A DNA stretch of 64,000 nucleotides from contig CAJTUV010000005.1 in NCBI GenBank assembly GCA_910579515.1, positions 62,001-126,000 on the forward strand, in the 5' to 3' direction. Numbering within the stretch: the stretch's first letter is position 1; every line of letters begins with the position of its first letter. A model generated the notes under the pieces. That model saw only the letters and a list, made by a program, of their open reading frames with translations. It searched no databases and was not told where the DNA came from. The position numbers and the translations under genes were made by a program. Shown here piece after piece: positions 16,785-25,553 of this stretch. Source of the stretch: an uncultured Hungatella sp. GTDB lineage: Bacteria > Bacillota > Clostridia > Lachnospirales > Lachnospiraceae.

Positions 16785-19043
16785 CTAAGTTTTTTTCTTC
16801 AACTGGCCCGGAGTCATTCCTTTTTTCTTTTTAAATACCCTGATAAAGGTACTGCTGTCACGAAATCCTGACATGGCGGCCACCTCCACAACGCTATATC
16901 CCTCTTCTAAAAGCTGTTCTGCACAGTCAAGGCGGACCGTATTAATATACTCCAAAAGGCTTCCTCCCGTTTGCTTCTTATAAATTGACGACAGATACGC
17001 AGGAGTTAAATCAAAATGCTGGCTGGTAATAGAAATATTTAAGTCAGGGTCGCGGTAATTCTCCCTGATATACTCCTGGACTTTCTTACTCAATGTCTGA
17101 TCTTGAGCGGTTTCCTTTTGCTGATTTGCGATCTTATTGCAAATCTCCTTTGTCAGTTCCTGAAAGCATTTCTTCATCTTCCCCACGGACATAATCTCTT
17201 TATCAGGGAAGGTCAGTTCTTTGGCTGCTTCCTTATATTCCCCTTGACTTGCTCCCTCCAGCAAAGTCCCGATCATTCCGTACACCAGACAGCGATACCC
17301 ATTCGTCGTCATATTCCCGCAAAGGTTTAAATCAAACACCTGCTCCATCGTGGCCCATGCCAGACTGTTATCCCCCACCTTAATGGCGTTAATAAGCTTC
17401 TGCTCCAGCTCAAAAGGATACTGATAATGGGGTTTGATATCCTTCACGTCATCGTATAGAAGCAGATTGGCATCAAGAAGACGGACATATTGCTCCAGCT
17501 CCAGGGCTTGGAGATAGGAATCATGGATTCCTTCCCATCTTGTGCAGGCTGATCCAACCAGAATTGTGGTAGTAAATCCAAAAGATTCCTCCATCATCTG
17601 CTGAAGAATTTCCGCCTGATTTTTTACTACATCAATATGCTCCCGCTTTTCATCAGGAAGGCTGATAATGGCAGCCACCCGTTCTCCCAATTCTACCATA
17701 TCAATATAGAAGGAAGGACTGCACAATTCCTCAAATACATTCATGAGGGCAAATTTCTGAAGCGCATTCTCTTCCAGATATGCCGAGCTTTTTCGTCCCT
17801 CCTCCCGTTTCACAACAGGCGTCAGCAACACAACCACATGATAATCTCCATGAATCTTAAGTCCATACTGCGCACTTAAACTTCCGTCGCAGTATTCCTG
17901 TAAAAGCTGATACAGATAGTAATTTTTTAAACTTCTCCGATTCTTTTTCAACAGTGCTTCTGCATCTACATGCTGTTTAAAAAACTGATCCATCTGACTA
18001 TTTAACCACTGGTACTCATTAACCCCTTCTTCTATCTCTACTTTCCCATGTTGTTTAAAGTTTTCCATCAGCATCTTAATCGGATTGTAATTATGTTTGG
18101 TGTTAAAATAGGAGGTAAAAATCCCTACAATCGTACATAAAAACAGACCAACTATGGCCATAACGTGGACCCTCCGCACTCCCTGAGCCATCTGCTTCAG
18201 CGGCATCACGCTTAAATACTTCCAATTCACCACCTCAGATGGCAGCACGGATATCATATACGTTTCTCCCAATTCATTGGCCTTCTGGTGATTGCCCTGC
18301 TCCCAGAGTTCATACTTCCATTCCGTGAAGTCTGAAATTTCTTCCTCTGCGCTGACTCGAAAATCTGAATCTGTAAGGCAAATCACATCCATCGTGTCAG
18401 ACCATCGCATATTCTGGAACCGTTTCCTGATGGTATCAGCATTGATAGCGATACAGACCACTGCCGAGGAATCTCTGAAATCCGGCTTCAGCGTCGTCAT
18501 GGTAAATAAAAAAGTCTCTTTTCCGCTGTCCAGCTTTACAGGCAGCATATCGCCATAATGAAACTGGTTCATATATTCCTGAAACTGTTCGTAAGATAGT
18601 TCGCTGCTCTTATAATAGATGTCATAAAACATTTGGTCTGACATATTGCCATTTATGCTGACTACCTTTTTTGTATTATTGAAGACAAGAAAAACATCTT
18701 CAATGAAATCTTCTGACATGTTAATGGACAGACACTCTGTATAGATATAGTAGAGATTCATTTGATCCTGTGATGTAAAGTTTTTCTTTACATTGGCGGC
18801 CATCTGCACCCTGTCGTCAAGAGCCAGACGGCTGGCAATCTTTTGTAAATTTTCGATCTCGTAATCCAGTTCGTTTTTTACCATAATCAGAAGATTTTTG
18901 TTCATCTCCTCTGCCTGACTGCGAATGATCTGAAATGTATAAGCATAGAGAACCATAGCCAATATCATGGGAATCACCAGAATGCCAAGATACGACAGAA
19001 ACATCTGAAAATATACTTCTGATTTTTTCTTCATTTTCATCAT
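16785..19043 (-). CDS. Membrane-bound AraC-family sensor-regulator
   Basis: One-polypeptide sensor and transcription factor. A membrane segment at about residues 15-40 is followed by an extracytoplasmic domain of about 240 residues, a second membrane segment (near MAIVGLFLCTIVGIFTSYF), a cytoplasmic linker, and a C-terminal pair of AraC helix-turn-helices (SITSQHFDLTPAYLSSIYKK, then VVEVAAMSGFRDSSTFIRVF). Such proteins usually control adjacent glycan-import genes. I start it at ATG 19043 behind AAGGGG; the ATG at 19103 lacks a good site. It lies between the importer operon and the divergently transcribed lyase gene, the classical position for a local activator that responds to the incoming glycan. 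Confidence 0.9.
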   Translation of the reverse strand: MMKMKKKSEVYFQMFLSYLGILVIPMILAMVLYAYTFQIIRSQAEEMNKNLLIMVKNELDYEIENLQKIASRLALDDRVQMAANVKKNFTSQDQMNLYYIYTECLSINMSEDFIEDVFLVFNNTKKVVSINGNMSDQMFYDIYYKSSELSYEQFQEYMNQFHYGDMLPVKLDSGKETFLFTMTTLKPDFRDSSAVVCIAINADTIRKRFQNMRWSDTMDVICLTDSDFRVSAEEEISDFTEWKYELWEQGNHQKANELGETYMISVLPSEVVNWKYLSVMPLKQMAQGVRRVHVMAIVGLFLCTIVGIFTSYFNTKHNYNPIKMLMENFKQHGKVEIEEGVNEYQWLNSQMDQFFKQHVDAEALLKKNRRSLKNYYLYQLLQEYCDGSLSAQYGLKIHGDYHVVVLLTPVVKREEGRKSSAYLEENALQKFALMNVFEELCSPSFYIDMVELGERVAAIISLPDEKREHIDVVKNQAEILQQMMEESFGFTTTILVGSACTRWEGIHDSYLQALELEQYVRLLDANLLLYDDVKDIKPHYQYPFELEQKLINAIKVGDNSLAWATMEQVFDLNLCGNMTTNGYRCLVYGMIGTLLEGASQGEYKEAAKELTFPDKEIMSVGKMKKCFQELTKEICNKIANQQKETAQDQTLSKKVQEYIRENYRDPDLNISITSQHFDLTPAYLSSIYKKQTGGSLLEYINTVRLDCAEQLLEEGYSVVEVAAMSGFRDSSTFIRVFKKKKGMTPGQLKKKT

Positions 19044-19134
19044 TTTCCACACCCCTTCTCTGTATTGTACATAAAATTTCAAATTCTGTAAATTCACATC
19101 CATACTTTTTCCTATCCATCCTAAGTTTTTACCA

Positions 19135-19163
19135 TTGATTCCAGACCTGCTTTTTTATAGAAT
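19135..19163 (+). promoter_or_regulatory. Predicted promoter of the alginate-lyase-family gene
   Basis: TTGATT (19135-19140) and TAGAAT (19158-19163) are 17 bases apart, followed by GAGGTG and the gene start at 19188. The 144-base space shared with the divergent AraC-type gene is the likely operator region. Confidence 0.4.
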
Positions 19164-19187
19164 AGGCGAAAAGAAACGAGGTGTATT

Positions 19188-20315
19188 ATGATTACCTATA
19201 AAAAACATTACTCCATAGAGCCGCCCCTTTGTGACAGGGACTGGATTCTTAAAAAAGCCAAGGAAGCGCTCTTTAAGCCAATCCCCCATATCACAGATAT
19301 TACCGCACCTAAAAGTCCAGGAACTGTTCATGATTACTATTCTAACGGCGACTATTGGTGGCCCAATCCAGACGCTTTTGACGGACTCCCCTATATCCGC
19401 CGAGACGGTGAAACCAATCCTGATAATTTTAACGGCCACCGCTTTCTGCTCCGCCAAATGCGTACCAGCGCCGCCTATTTAAGCGCAGCCTATCAGCTTA
19501 CAAAGGACGAAACCTTTGCCATGAGAGCAATTTGTATCTTAAAAGAATTTTTCCTGGATAATAAAACGCATATGAATCCACACTTAGCGTATGCTCAGGC
19601 CATTCCCGGCATCTGTGACGGTCGGGGCATCGGCATAATCGATACGCTTCACCTCATCGACGTGCCTTTTGCCATTGAACTTCTCTGCTCGTCAAACAAC
19701 ATGACAGACGCCATTTACCAGGGATTAAAAAACTGGTTTGCCACATATTTAGGCTGGATGCTCACAAGCCAAAACGGCGTGGCAGAGATGACGGAAAAAA
19801 ACAATCACAGCGTCTGCTTCTTTTTGCAGGCAGCAGTATTTTCCCTTTTTACAGACAATGAAAAAATCGCGGACTTCTGCCGCGATAATTACAAACATTT
19901 TTTACTTCCTCAGATGGAGAAGGACGGCTCCTTTCCCCTGGAACTGAACCGCACAAAACCATATAATTATTCCATCTTTGTTCTGGATAACATGGTTTCT
20001 CTCTGTTATCTTTTATCCAAACAGGGAGATGATCTGTGGGACTATACCCTGCCAAACGGCTCTGGCATAAAAACCGGCCTTGACTTTCTTACCCCCTATC
20101 TTATGGACAAGAGCCTCTGGCCTTATCCTAAAGACGTTATGCACTTTGATGCCTTCCCAGCCAGGGCCTCCTTTATGATGTTTGCAGGATGCACCCTGGG
20201 ACGCGGGGAACTTTTACAGCTTTTTAAGTCCCTGCCAATAGAGTCGGAGGATGAGGAGGCTCGGCGCAATCTGGCCGTCAGGATTCCATGGCTGTGGATA
20301 AACGCCATGGCATAA
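19188..20315 (+). CDS. Alginate lyase-family enzyme, cytoplasmic uronan lyase
   Basis: Member of the Alginate_lyase superfamily (as in PL5 and PL38). Visible signatures are YYSNGDYWWPNP near residues 50-61, the catalytic NNH at 205-207 (EKNNHSVCFF), and FPLELNRTKPYNYSIFVLDN near 255-275 with the conserved Arg and Tyr. 375 residues, no signal peptide, so it acts on imported oligosaccharides by beta-elimination at uronic acids. Substrate (mannuronan, glucuronan or a glycosaminoglycan fragment) cannot be told from sequence alone. Ribosome-binding site GAGGTG lies four bases before ATG. Its stop is two bases from the convergent pgeF stop. It is divergent from the AraC regulator, which probably controls it. 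Confidence 0.87.
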   Translation: MITYKKHYSIEPPLCDRDWILKKAKEALFKPIPHITDITAPKSPGTVHDYYSNGDYWWPNPDAFDGLPYIRRDGETNPDNFNGHRFLLRQMRTSAAYLSAAYQLTKDETFAMRAICILKEFFLDNKTHMNPHLAYAQAIPGICDGRGIGIIDTLHLIDVPFAIELLCSSNNMTDAIYQGLKNWFATYLGWMLTSQNGVAEMTEKNNHSVCFFLQAAVFSLFTDNEKIADFCRDNYKHFLLPQMEKDGSFPLELNRTKPYNYSIFVLDNMVSLCYLLSKQGDDLWDYTLPNGSGIKTGLDFLTPYLMDKSLWPYPKDVMHFDAFPARASFMMFAGCTLGRGELLQLFKSLPIESEDEEARRNLAVRIPWLWINAMA

Positions 20316-20317
20316 TT

Positions 20318-21181
20318 CTATTTTAAACAGAGAAAGGCCGCCAGATTCCCTCTCTCACTGCCAAAAGTCCTGTGGGAAAACAGATAATCTGGATTACAGT
20401 GGGTACAGATGTCTGTAATCTGAAGGTGTTCTTTTAAGACGCCCATTTCCTGCAGGACAATCTCATTTGCTCTCCATAAGTCAAGCTGGTATTTTCCATT
20501 TTCTTTTTTATAGGAGAGTTCTGACCAGTAGGACTCGTCAAATTCTTTTTCAAACTCATGAACAACCTCGCCGCCTACCTCAAAGCAGTCCTGACAGATG
20601 CTTGGGCCGATGCAGCAAAGCACCTCTTCGGCTTTCGTCCCGAAAGCTTTTTCCATGGCCTTAAGAGTGACTGCCCCCATGCGCCTTACGGTTCCCCTCC
20701 ATCCAGAATGGCTCAGCCCTATGGCCTTATGTACCGGATCTACAAAATATAGGGGAACACAGTCTGCATAGAACGTCACCAGCGTAATCCCTGGGACATT
20801 GGTGATGAGGCCGTCAACGTCTTTATAATCCCGTTCTTTCCAAATCCCTTTTCCGGCGTCTTCTTCTGTCACCAGACGCACATTGGCGGTATGGGTCTGA
20901 TAGGATAACACCATACGGTCCTTATCCACTCCCAGCGCCCTGGCGATCCGATTGTAATTCTCCATCACATGATCGGGATTATCTCCTCTGGTAAAAGTAA
21001 AATTCATGGTAGAAAATTTTCCTTCACTGACGCCGCCCATTCTGGTAGAAAACCCGTGGGCCACAAGCTGAGACTGTGTAAGCAGTGGAAACTGCAATAC
21101 AGGAATCCCTTCGCAAACCATTTCCTGAACAACAGGATTTTGACCTTTCCGCTTCCAATTTATGCGTTCAAAACACTCCAT
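20318..21181 (-). CDS. pgeF: Peptidoglycan editing factor PgeF (YlmD, multicopper-polyphenol-oxidase-like fold)
   Basis: Purine-nucleoside-phosphorylase-like/peptidoglycan amidase family protein. The metal-binding set is visible: His in LSYQTHTANVRLV, Cys in FYADCVPLYFVD, and His in GLSHSGWRGTVRRMG. 287 residues matches the family. PgeF is reported to correct misincorporated residues in peptidoglycan precursors; related proteins have adenosine deaminase or phosphorylase activity. It is the last gene of the housekeeping block, 18 bases after yraN. Confidence 0.9.
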   Translation of the reverse strand: MECFERINWKRKGQNPVVQEMVCEGIPVLQFPLLTQSQLVAHGFSTRMGGVSEGKFSTMNFTFTRGDNPDHVMENYNRIARALGVDKDRMVLSYQTHTANVRLVTEEDAGKGIWKERDYKDVDGLITNVPGITLVTFYADCVPLYFVDPVHKAIGLSHSGWRGTVRRMGAVTLKAMEKAFGTKAEEVLCCIGPSICQDCFEVGGEVVHEFEKEFDESYWSELSYKKENGKYQLDLWRANEIVLQEMGVLKEHLQITDICTHCNPDYLFSHRTFGSERGNLAAFLCLK

Positions 21182-21199
21182 CGTTGTCGTACTCCTTTT

Positions 21200-21544
21200 C
21201 TAAAAGGCATTGCAAACCAGCCTTATCTCTTCTCCAAGTATACTGACTACATCAAACCTGCAAGGTGTGTCTTCTGAGTAGTCATGGCGATATAAATAGT
21301 ATCTGGCCCCATGGCGGATCTTTTGCTGCTTTTTGTCTGTAACCGCCTCCTCTGGATAGCCGTTTTTTAAATTGCTTCGATACTTCACCTCCACAAACAC
21401 CAGATAATCCCCATCTTTTGCCACAAGGTCAATTTCTCCATACCTGTCCTGATAATTGCAGTCCAAAATCTCATACCCCTGTTTTTTTAGAAACTCAGCC
21501 GCCTTGGCCTCATAATGACTGCCTATGGCCCTCTTATTGGTCAA
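21200..21544 (-). CDS. yraN: YraN/UPF0102 family predicted endonuclease
   Basis: Small PD-(D/E)xK-fold protein with YGEIDLVAKDGDYLVFVEVK, holding the catalytic Asp, Glu and Lys. I place the start at TTG 21544, preceded by GGAGG six bases away, giving 114 residues as in the family; the ATG at 21607 would add 21 residues made from rnhB sequence. It then overlaps the end of rnhB by 11 bases. Members are linked to Holliday-junction or DNA-repair roles but the function is not settled. Confidence 0.87.
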   Translation of the reverse strand: MTNKRAIGSHYEAKAAEFLKKQGYEILDCNYQDRYGEIDLVAKDGDYLVFVEVKYRSNLKNGYPEEAVTDKKQQKIRHGARYYLYRHDYSEDTPCRFDVVSILGEEIRLVCNAF

Positions 21545-22193
21545 TCTTTTCCTCCTGGGAAATAAATTTTTTGATAAACGTTTTTCTATGAATGGGACAT
21601 GGTCCATGGTCTTTTAACGCCTGAATGTGGGCGGCGGTTCCATACCCCTTATGTCTGGCAAATTCATATTCTGGAAACAGCTTGTCATATTCCACCATCA
21701 TCCGGTCTCTGGTCACTTTCGCCAGAATGCTGGCCGCGGCAATGGACACGCTTTTAGAATCCCCTTTAATAATCGGAACTTGCAGTATGTCCACCTGCGG
21801 AATGGTAACCGCATCATTGAAAAGAATATCCGGCGTTACCTCAAGCTGCCCCACAGCCTCTCTCATCGCCTCATAGGTTGCCTGTAAAATATTAATCTCA
21901 TCAATCCGGCCGGGTCCCACGATTCCGATTCCATAGGAAACTGCCTTCTCCTTAATCTCGTCAAATAAAACTTCCCTTTTCCTTTCAGAAAGCTTTTTGG
22001 AATCATTTAGATATAAGATCTGGCAGTCTCTTGGCAAAACCACTGCTCCGGCCACAACAGGACCTGCTAAGGGTCCTCTGCCAGCTTCGTCAATCCCGCA
22101 GATGACACAAGTCGGATACGTATCCTCATACTCCTGCATCCCCTTTAAACGCAATAGCTCTTTTTCCAGTTTTTCTTTTGTCAACTGCTTCAT
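21534..22193 (-). CDS. rnhB: Ribonuclease HII
   Basis: Removes RNA from RNA-DNA hybrids and single ribonucleotides from DNA. The N-terminal motif CGIDEAGRGPLAGPVVAGAV carries two catalytic acidic residues; ILFNDAVTIPQVD and later motifs complete the set, and the Lys-Tyr-Gly-Thr loop (HKGYGTAAH) is present. 219 residues, intact. It sits between signal peptidase and yraN as in related genomes. Confidence 0.95.
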   Translation of the reverse strand: MKQLTKEKLEKELLRLKGMQEYEDTYPTCVICGIDEAGRGPLAGPVVAGAVVLPRDCQILYLNDSKKLSERKREVLFDEIKEKAVSYGIGIVGPGRIDEINILQATYEAMREAVGQLEVTPDILFNDAVTIPQVDILQVPIIKGDSKSVSIAAASILAKVTRDRMMVEYDKLFPEYEFARHKGYGTAAHIQALKDHGPCPIHRKTFIKKFISQEEKIDQ

Positions 22194-22213
22194 GACTTTT
22201 CCCTTCTATTTTC

Positions 22214-22258
22214 GTAACAATTCAGACGGGCCATCTTCTTGCCCGTCTATACTGTTAC
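22214..22258 (-). terminator. Intergenic hairpin between lepB and rnhB
   Basis: GACGGGC and GCCCGTC form a seven-base stem with a nine-base loop, extended after internal mismatches by GTAACA and TGTTAC. No T-tract follows, so it is a possible weak terminator or processing site. Confidence 0.45.
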
Positions 22259-22265
22259 CTGTTTT

Positions 22266-22793
22266 CTACTCTTTCATCATCCCTGCCTTAAAAAGAGGCC
22301 AAATCCGAAAAAATACTCTGCCTAAGATTTCCTCTCTTTTCAGATTCCCGATATCCCAATCTCTGCTGTCGGAACTGTGATTTCGGTTGTCGCCCAGGAC
22401 AAAATATTCATTCTCTCCTAAAGTAACCGGCTCTGAGGCACGTTTCCCTTTTTCGATAGGCTCTGTTCCAAAATCCTCCAAAAGAATCTGCCCGTCTATC
22501 AAAATATTCCCGTCTACGATCTGTATGGTTTCTCCGGGAAGAGCGATAATCCGTTTTGTATAATATTGGTTTTTTCGATATCGGTAGGAAAATACAATCA
22601 CATCAAACCGTTTTAATCTTCCTAATCTGGGCGTCAGTTTTTCTACCAGCAATACATCCCCTGACTCCAGAGCTGGAGCCATAGAACTGCCATACACATC
22701 CACCCTCTGAACCACAAAATGTATCAGCAAATATGCGGCTGCGGCGAATAAAGCCAGTTTTTTCACCCATGCCATGATTGGTCTTACTTTCAT
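22266..22793 (-). CDS. lepB: Signal peptidase I
   Basis: Membrane-anchored serine protease that removes signal peptides. One N-terminal membrane segment (about residues 10-28); catalytic Ser in VYGSSMAPALESGDVLLVEK, catalytic Lys in YYTKRIIALPGE, and the GDNRNHSSDSRDW box. 175 residues. It overlaps rbgA by four bases (ATGA). A second, different signal peptidase gene lies on the other side of rbgA. Confidence 0.94.
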   Translation of the reverse strand: MKVRPIMAWVKKLALFAAAAYLLIHFVVQRVDVYGSSMAPALESGDVLLVEKLTPRLGRLKRFDVIVFSYRYRKNQYYTKRIIALPGETIQIVDGNILIDGQILLEDFGTEPIEKGKRASEPVTLGENEYFVLGDNRNHSSDSRDWDIGNLKREEILGRVFFRIWPLFKAGMMKE

Positions 22794-23680
22794 CTCTTAA
22801 GGGCTTCCCCAGTTTCCTCCGGGGGAAATTCCAGCGTGATCCGTCCAAGCCTCCCGCTTCGGTAATCGTCGATAAATAGATTGGCCGCCTTTTTATAGTC
22901 ATACTCATTTCCTTTTAAAAGGCAGGAACGGCTTTTTGCAATCTGTTCCAAAGCACTGTTTAATACTACGTCTCCTAACTCCTGAGACTGCTCCCATTCT
23001 ATTCCATATCGTTCCTTTAAAACCTCTGGATACTGTTTCATCATAAAGCGAAGAAGCTCCATAGCCAGTTCCTCTTTATTCAAAATCTCATCGTTTATGG
23101 AGCCAATGAAGGCCAGCCTCTTTCCAACCTCCTGATTCTCAAATCTGGGCCATAAAATCCCCGGAGTATCTAAAAGTTCCAGAGATTTATGAAGCCGTAT
23201 CCACTGATTTCCTTTCGTAACTCCTGGTTTGTTTCCTGTCTTGGTGCACGCCTTCCCTGCAAAAGAGTTAATGAATGTGGATTTCCCCACATTGGGAATT
23301 CCGACTACCATCGCTCTGACAGGGCGGTTTAAAATTCCCCTTTTTTTGTCCCTCTCGATCTTCTCTTTACATGCCTCCTGGACAACGGAATTGATCTGTT
23401 TTAACCCCGCTCCGCTTTTCGAATTTACTTTTACCACATAAAAGCCCTGGGACTGAAACCATTTTGCCCAAATATCATTCCAGGTTTCACTGGCTAAGTC
23501 TGATTTATTTAAAAGGATGAGGCGGCTTTTTTGTTTTCCCAGCTCGTCGATGTCTGGATTACGGCTGGAATACGGAATACGCGCATCCACAATTTCGATA
23601 ATCAAATCAATGAGTTTCAAATCTTCCTGCATGGCACGTTTTGCCTTTGTCATGTGCCCAGGATACCACTGTATATTCAT
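22790..23680 (-). CDS. rbgA: Ribosome biogenesis GTPase RbgA (YlqF)
   Basis: Circularly permuted GTPase needed for late assembly of the 50S subunit. The permuted order is seen: NKSD (G4) near residue 58 precedes the P-loop VGIPNVGKSTFINSF near 127 and the DTPG box near 172. Begins with the conserved IQWYPGHMTKAKR. 296 residues. Located between two signal peptidase genes in the rplS-rnhB block, as often in Clostridia and Bacilli. Confidence 0.96.
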   Translation of the reverse strand: MNIQWYPGHMTKAKRAMQEDLKLIDLIIEIVDARIPYSSRNPDIDELGKQKSRLILLNKSDLASETWNDIWAKWFQSQGFYVVKVNSKSGAGLKQINSVVQEACKEKIERDKKRGILNRPVRAMVVGIPNVGKSTFINSFAGKACTKTGNKPGVTKGNQWIRLHKSLELLDTPGILWPRFENQEVGKRLAFIGSINDEILNKEELAMELLRFMMKQYPEVLKERYGIEWEQSQELGDVVLNSALEQIAKSRSCLLKGNEYDYKKAANLFIDDYRSGRLGRITLEFPPEETGEALKR

Positions 23681-23688
23681 AAAAACTC

Positions 23689-24234
23689 CTATTCTACTAC
23701 TCCAAAATCCAAAAAAGGCGCAAGACGCAGCCAGATCTTCCCCTGAATTTGTTCCCTTTTCACGTTTCCAATATTGGCAAAACGGCTGTCTTCACTGCCA
23801 TCTCTGTTATCTCCCAAAAGAAAATATTCATCCTCTCCCAGTACAATCGGGCTTCCTGCCAGCCCTACCAAGGATACCTGATTCAGATCATTGTCTGCTT
23901 CCAGGTATTTTCCGTTAATATAAATGTATCCGCTGAGAATCTGCACGGTCTCTCCCGGCATTCCAATAATCCGTTTCACATTGGATTTATGGTCTTCCCT
24001 CTCAAACACCACTATGTCAAATCTCTCTGGCTCCCCGAAATCATAACTGAGCCTGTCCATCAGTACCACGTCGTCTCCCCGCAGGTTTGGCGTCATAGAC
24101 TGCCCCACAATTCGAACCTGAGTTCCAAAAGAATAGATTGCAAACCAGGCCAGGCAAATCATCACCACAACATCAACAATCCAGCGGATTACCACGCGCA
24201 ATACATTGGTCTCTTCCACCTGGTAAAATTCCAC
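23689..24234 (-). CDS. lepB: Signal peptidase I, second copy
   Basis: Type I signal peptidase of 181 residues with an N-terminal membrane segment at about residues 15-33. Catalytic Ser in IVGQSMTPNLRGDDVVLMDR and catalytic Lys in SNVKRIIGMPGE; the third box GDNRDGSEDSR is present. It is only moderately similar to the copy at 22266-22793, so this is an old duplication, not a recent one. It lies eight bases before rbgA in the same operon and after the rplS terminator. Confidence 0.93.
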   Translation of the reverse strand: MEFYQVEETNVLRVVIRWIVDVVVMICLAWFAIYSFGTQVRIVGQSMTPNLRGDDVVLMDRLSYDFGEPERFDIVVFEREDHKSNVKRIIGMPGETVQILSGYIYINGKYLEADNDLNQVSLVGLAGSPIVLGEDEYFLLGDNRDGSEDSRFANIGNVKREQIQGKIWLRLAPFLDFGVVE

Positions 24235-24274
24235 TTACAACACTCCTGCCTGTTAAACACATGAAAAGTCCAAG

Positions 24275-24307
24275 AAAGGGACAATAAATATTCTTTATTG
24301 TCCCTTT
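24275..24307 (-). terminator. Strong hairpin terminator after rplS
   Basis: A 14-base perfect stem (AAAGGGACAATAAA and its complement) with a five-base loop lies between the rplS stop and the second lepB gene. The following bases are TTTC-like rather than a pure T-tract. It separates the ribosomal operon from the lepB-rbgA-lepB part, perhaps with read-through. Confidence 0.7.
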
Positions 24308-24324
24308 CACCATCTTCAAATGAA

Positions 24325-24672
24325 TTATTTTACTAATTCTTTTACCTTTGCCGCCTTGCCTACTCTCTTTCTCAAGTAGTTCAGTTTCGCTCTTCTGACC
24401 TTACCTCTTCTTACAACCTCAATATTGTCAACAAAAGGAGAATGCACTGGCCAAGTCTTCTCAACGCCGATTCCGTTGGAATTCTTTCTCACTGTAAAGG
24501 TCTCTCTGGCTCCGCCATTCTGTCTTTTGATTACAGTTCCCTCAAACACCTGGATTCTCTCTCTGTTACCCTCTTTGATCTTGTTGTACACTTTTACCGT
24601 GTCGCCAACATGAAACTCCGGCACAGATTCTTTTAACTGAGTTGCTTCAATTTTCTTGATAATTTCGTTCAC
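24325..24672 (-). CDS. rplS: 50S ribosomal protein L19
   Basis: 115 residues with the conserved VPEFHVGDTVKVYNKI and IQVFEGTVIKRQNGGARE stretches. The start is GTG at 24672 with a strong AAGGAGG seven bases upstream. The 118-base gap to trmD may hold a leader that adjusts L19 levels, but I cannot define one. Confidence 0.97.
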   Translation of the reverse strand: MNEIIKKIEATQLKESVPEFHVGDTVKVYNKIKEGNRERIQVFEGTVIKRQNGGARETFTVRKNSNGIGVEKTWPVHSPFVDNIEVVRRGKVRRAKLNYLRKRVGKAAKVKELVK

Positions 24673-24790
24673 TTGTGAACCTCCTTAACTATATTTGATG
24701 TTCTTAATACAAAAACCGTAACAGAGGACCATCTCTTATTTTCACAGCTACTAATTTAGCATGATATTTGTGGAAATGCAAGTACTTTTT

Positions 24791-25522
24791 TCATTCTTTC
24801 GTCAGCTCTTTTAAATATGCCTCTTCCCCTGGAGACAAACTGGCCTCTTTTAGCAAATCTGGCCGGCGCTCCAAAGTCCGCCTGATCGACTGCTGTCTGC
24901 GCCAAATCTCAATGTTCTTGTGATGGCCGGACAGCAGTACCTCAGGCACCTTTTTGCCTTCATAGACCTCAGGTCTGGTGTACTGAGGATACTCTAAAAG
25001 ATTGTCGTGAAACGACTCTATTTCCGCTGACACATCGTTATTTAACACCCCAGGCACCAGCCTGGAAATGCAGTCGATCATCACCATGGCCGGAAGTTCG
25101 CCGCCTGTAAGCACATAATCTCCAATGGAAAGATAGTCTGTGACAATCAATTCCAGAGCCCGCTCGTCGATTCCCTCATAATGACCGCACAAAAAAACCA
25201 GGTCCTTTTCCTTTGCCAATTCCTCTGCAATGGTTTGGTTAAAAACCTTTCCCTGAGGAGTCATATATAACACTCTGGGCCGTTTTCCCAATCTGTGGCA
25301 CAAGTCTTCATAGGAGTCGCACACCGGCCCGGGCTGCATCACCATGCCAGCTCCGCCTCCGTAAGGGGCGTCGTCCACATGCTTGTGCTTGTCCCTGGAG
25401 TAATCTCGTATATTGACAGCCTCAATCGAAAGGATCCCTTTCTCCATGGCTCTTCCTATAATGCTGGTGTTCAGTCCCTGCAAAACCATATCTGGAAATA
25501 AGGTGAGTATATAGTAATTCAT
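24791..25522 (-). CDS. trmD: tRNA (guanine-N1)-methyltransferase
   Basis: SPOUT-class methyltransferase that makes m1G37 in tRNAs. Conserved MNYYILTLFPDMV start, DDAPYGGGAGMVMQP and IGDYVLTGGELPAMVMID (the trefoil-knot AdoMet site) are seen. I use the ATG at 25522 since the family starts there; the longer frame to 25582 reads into rimM. 243 residues. Usual place after rimM. Confidence 0.96.
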   Translation of the reverse strand: MNYYILTLFPDMVLQGLNTSIIGRAMEKGILSIEAVNIRDYSRDKHKHVDDAPYGGGAGMVMQPGPVCDSYEDLCHRLGKRPRVLYMTPQGKVFNQTIAEELAKEKDLVFLCGHYEGIDERALELIVTDYLSIGDYVLTGGELPAMVMIDCISRLVPGVLNNDVSAEIESFHDNLLEYPQYTRPEVYEGKKVPEVLLSGHHKNIEIWRRQQSIRRTLERRPDLLKEASLSPGEEAYLKELTKE

Positions 25523-25553
25523 CCCTGTTTCTTTTCCTTCTGCCTTCTCTAAT

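Noticed and set aside
24673..24790. L19 leader RNA upstream of rplS
   Set aside because: The 118-base spacer is of suitable size but I could not define a conserved structure.
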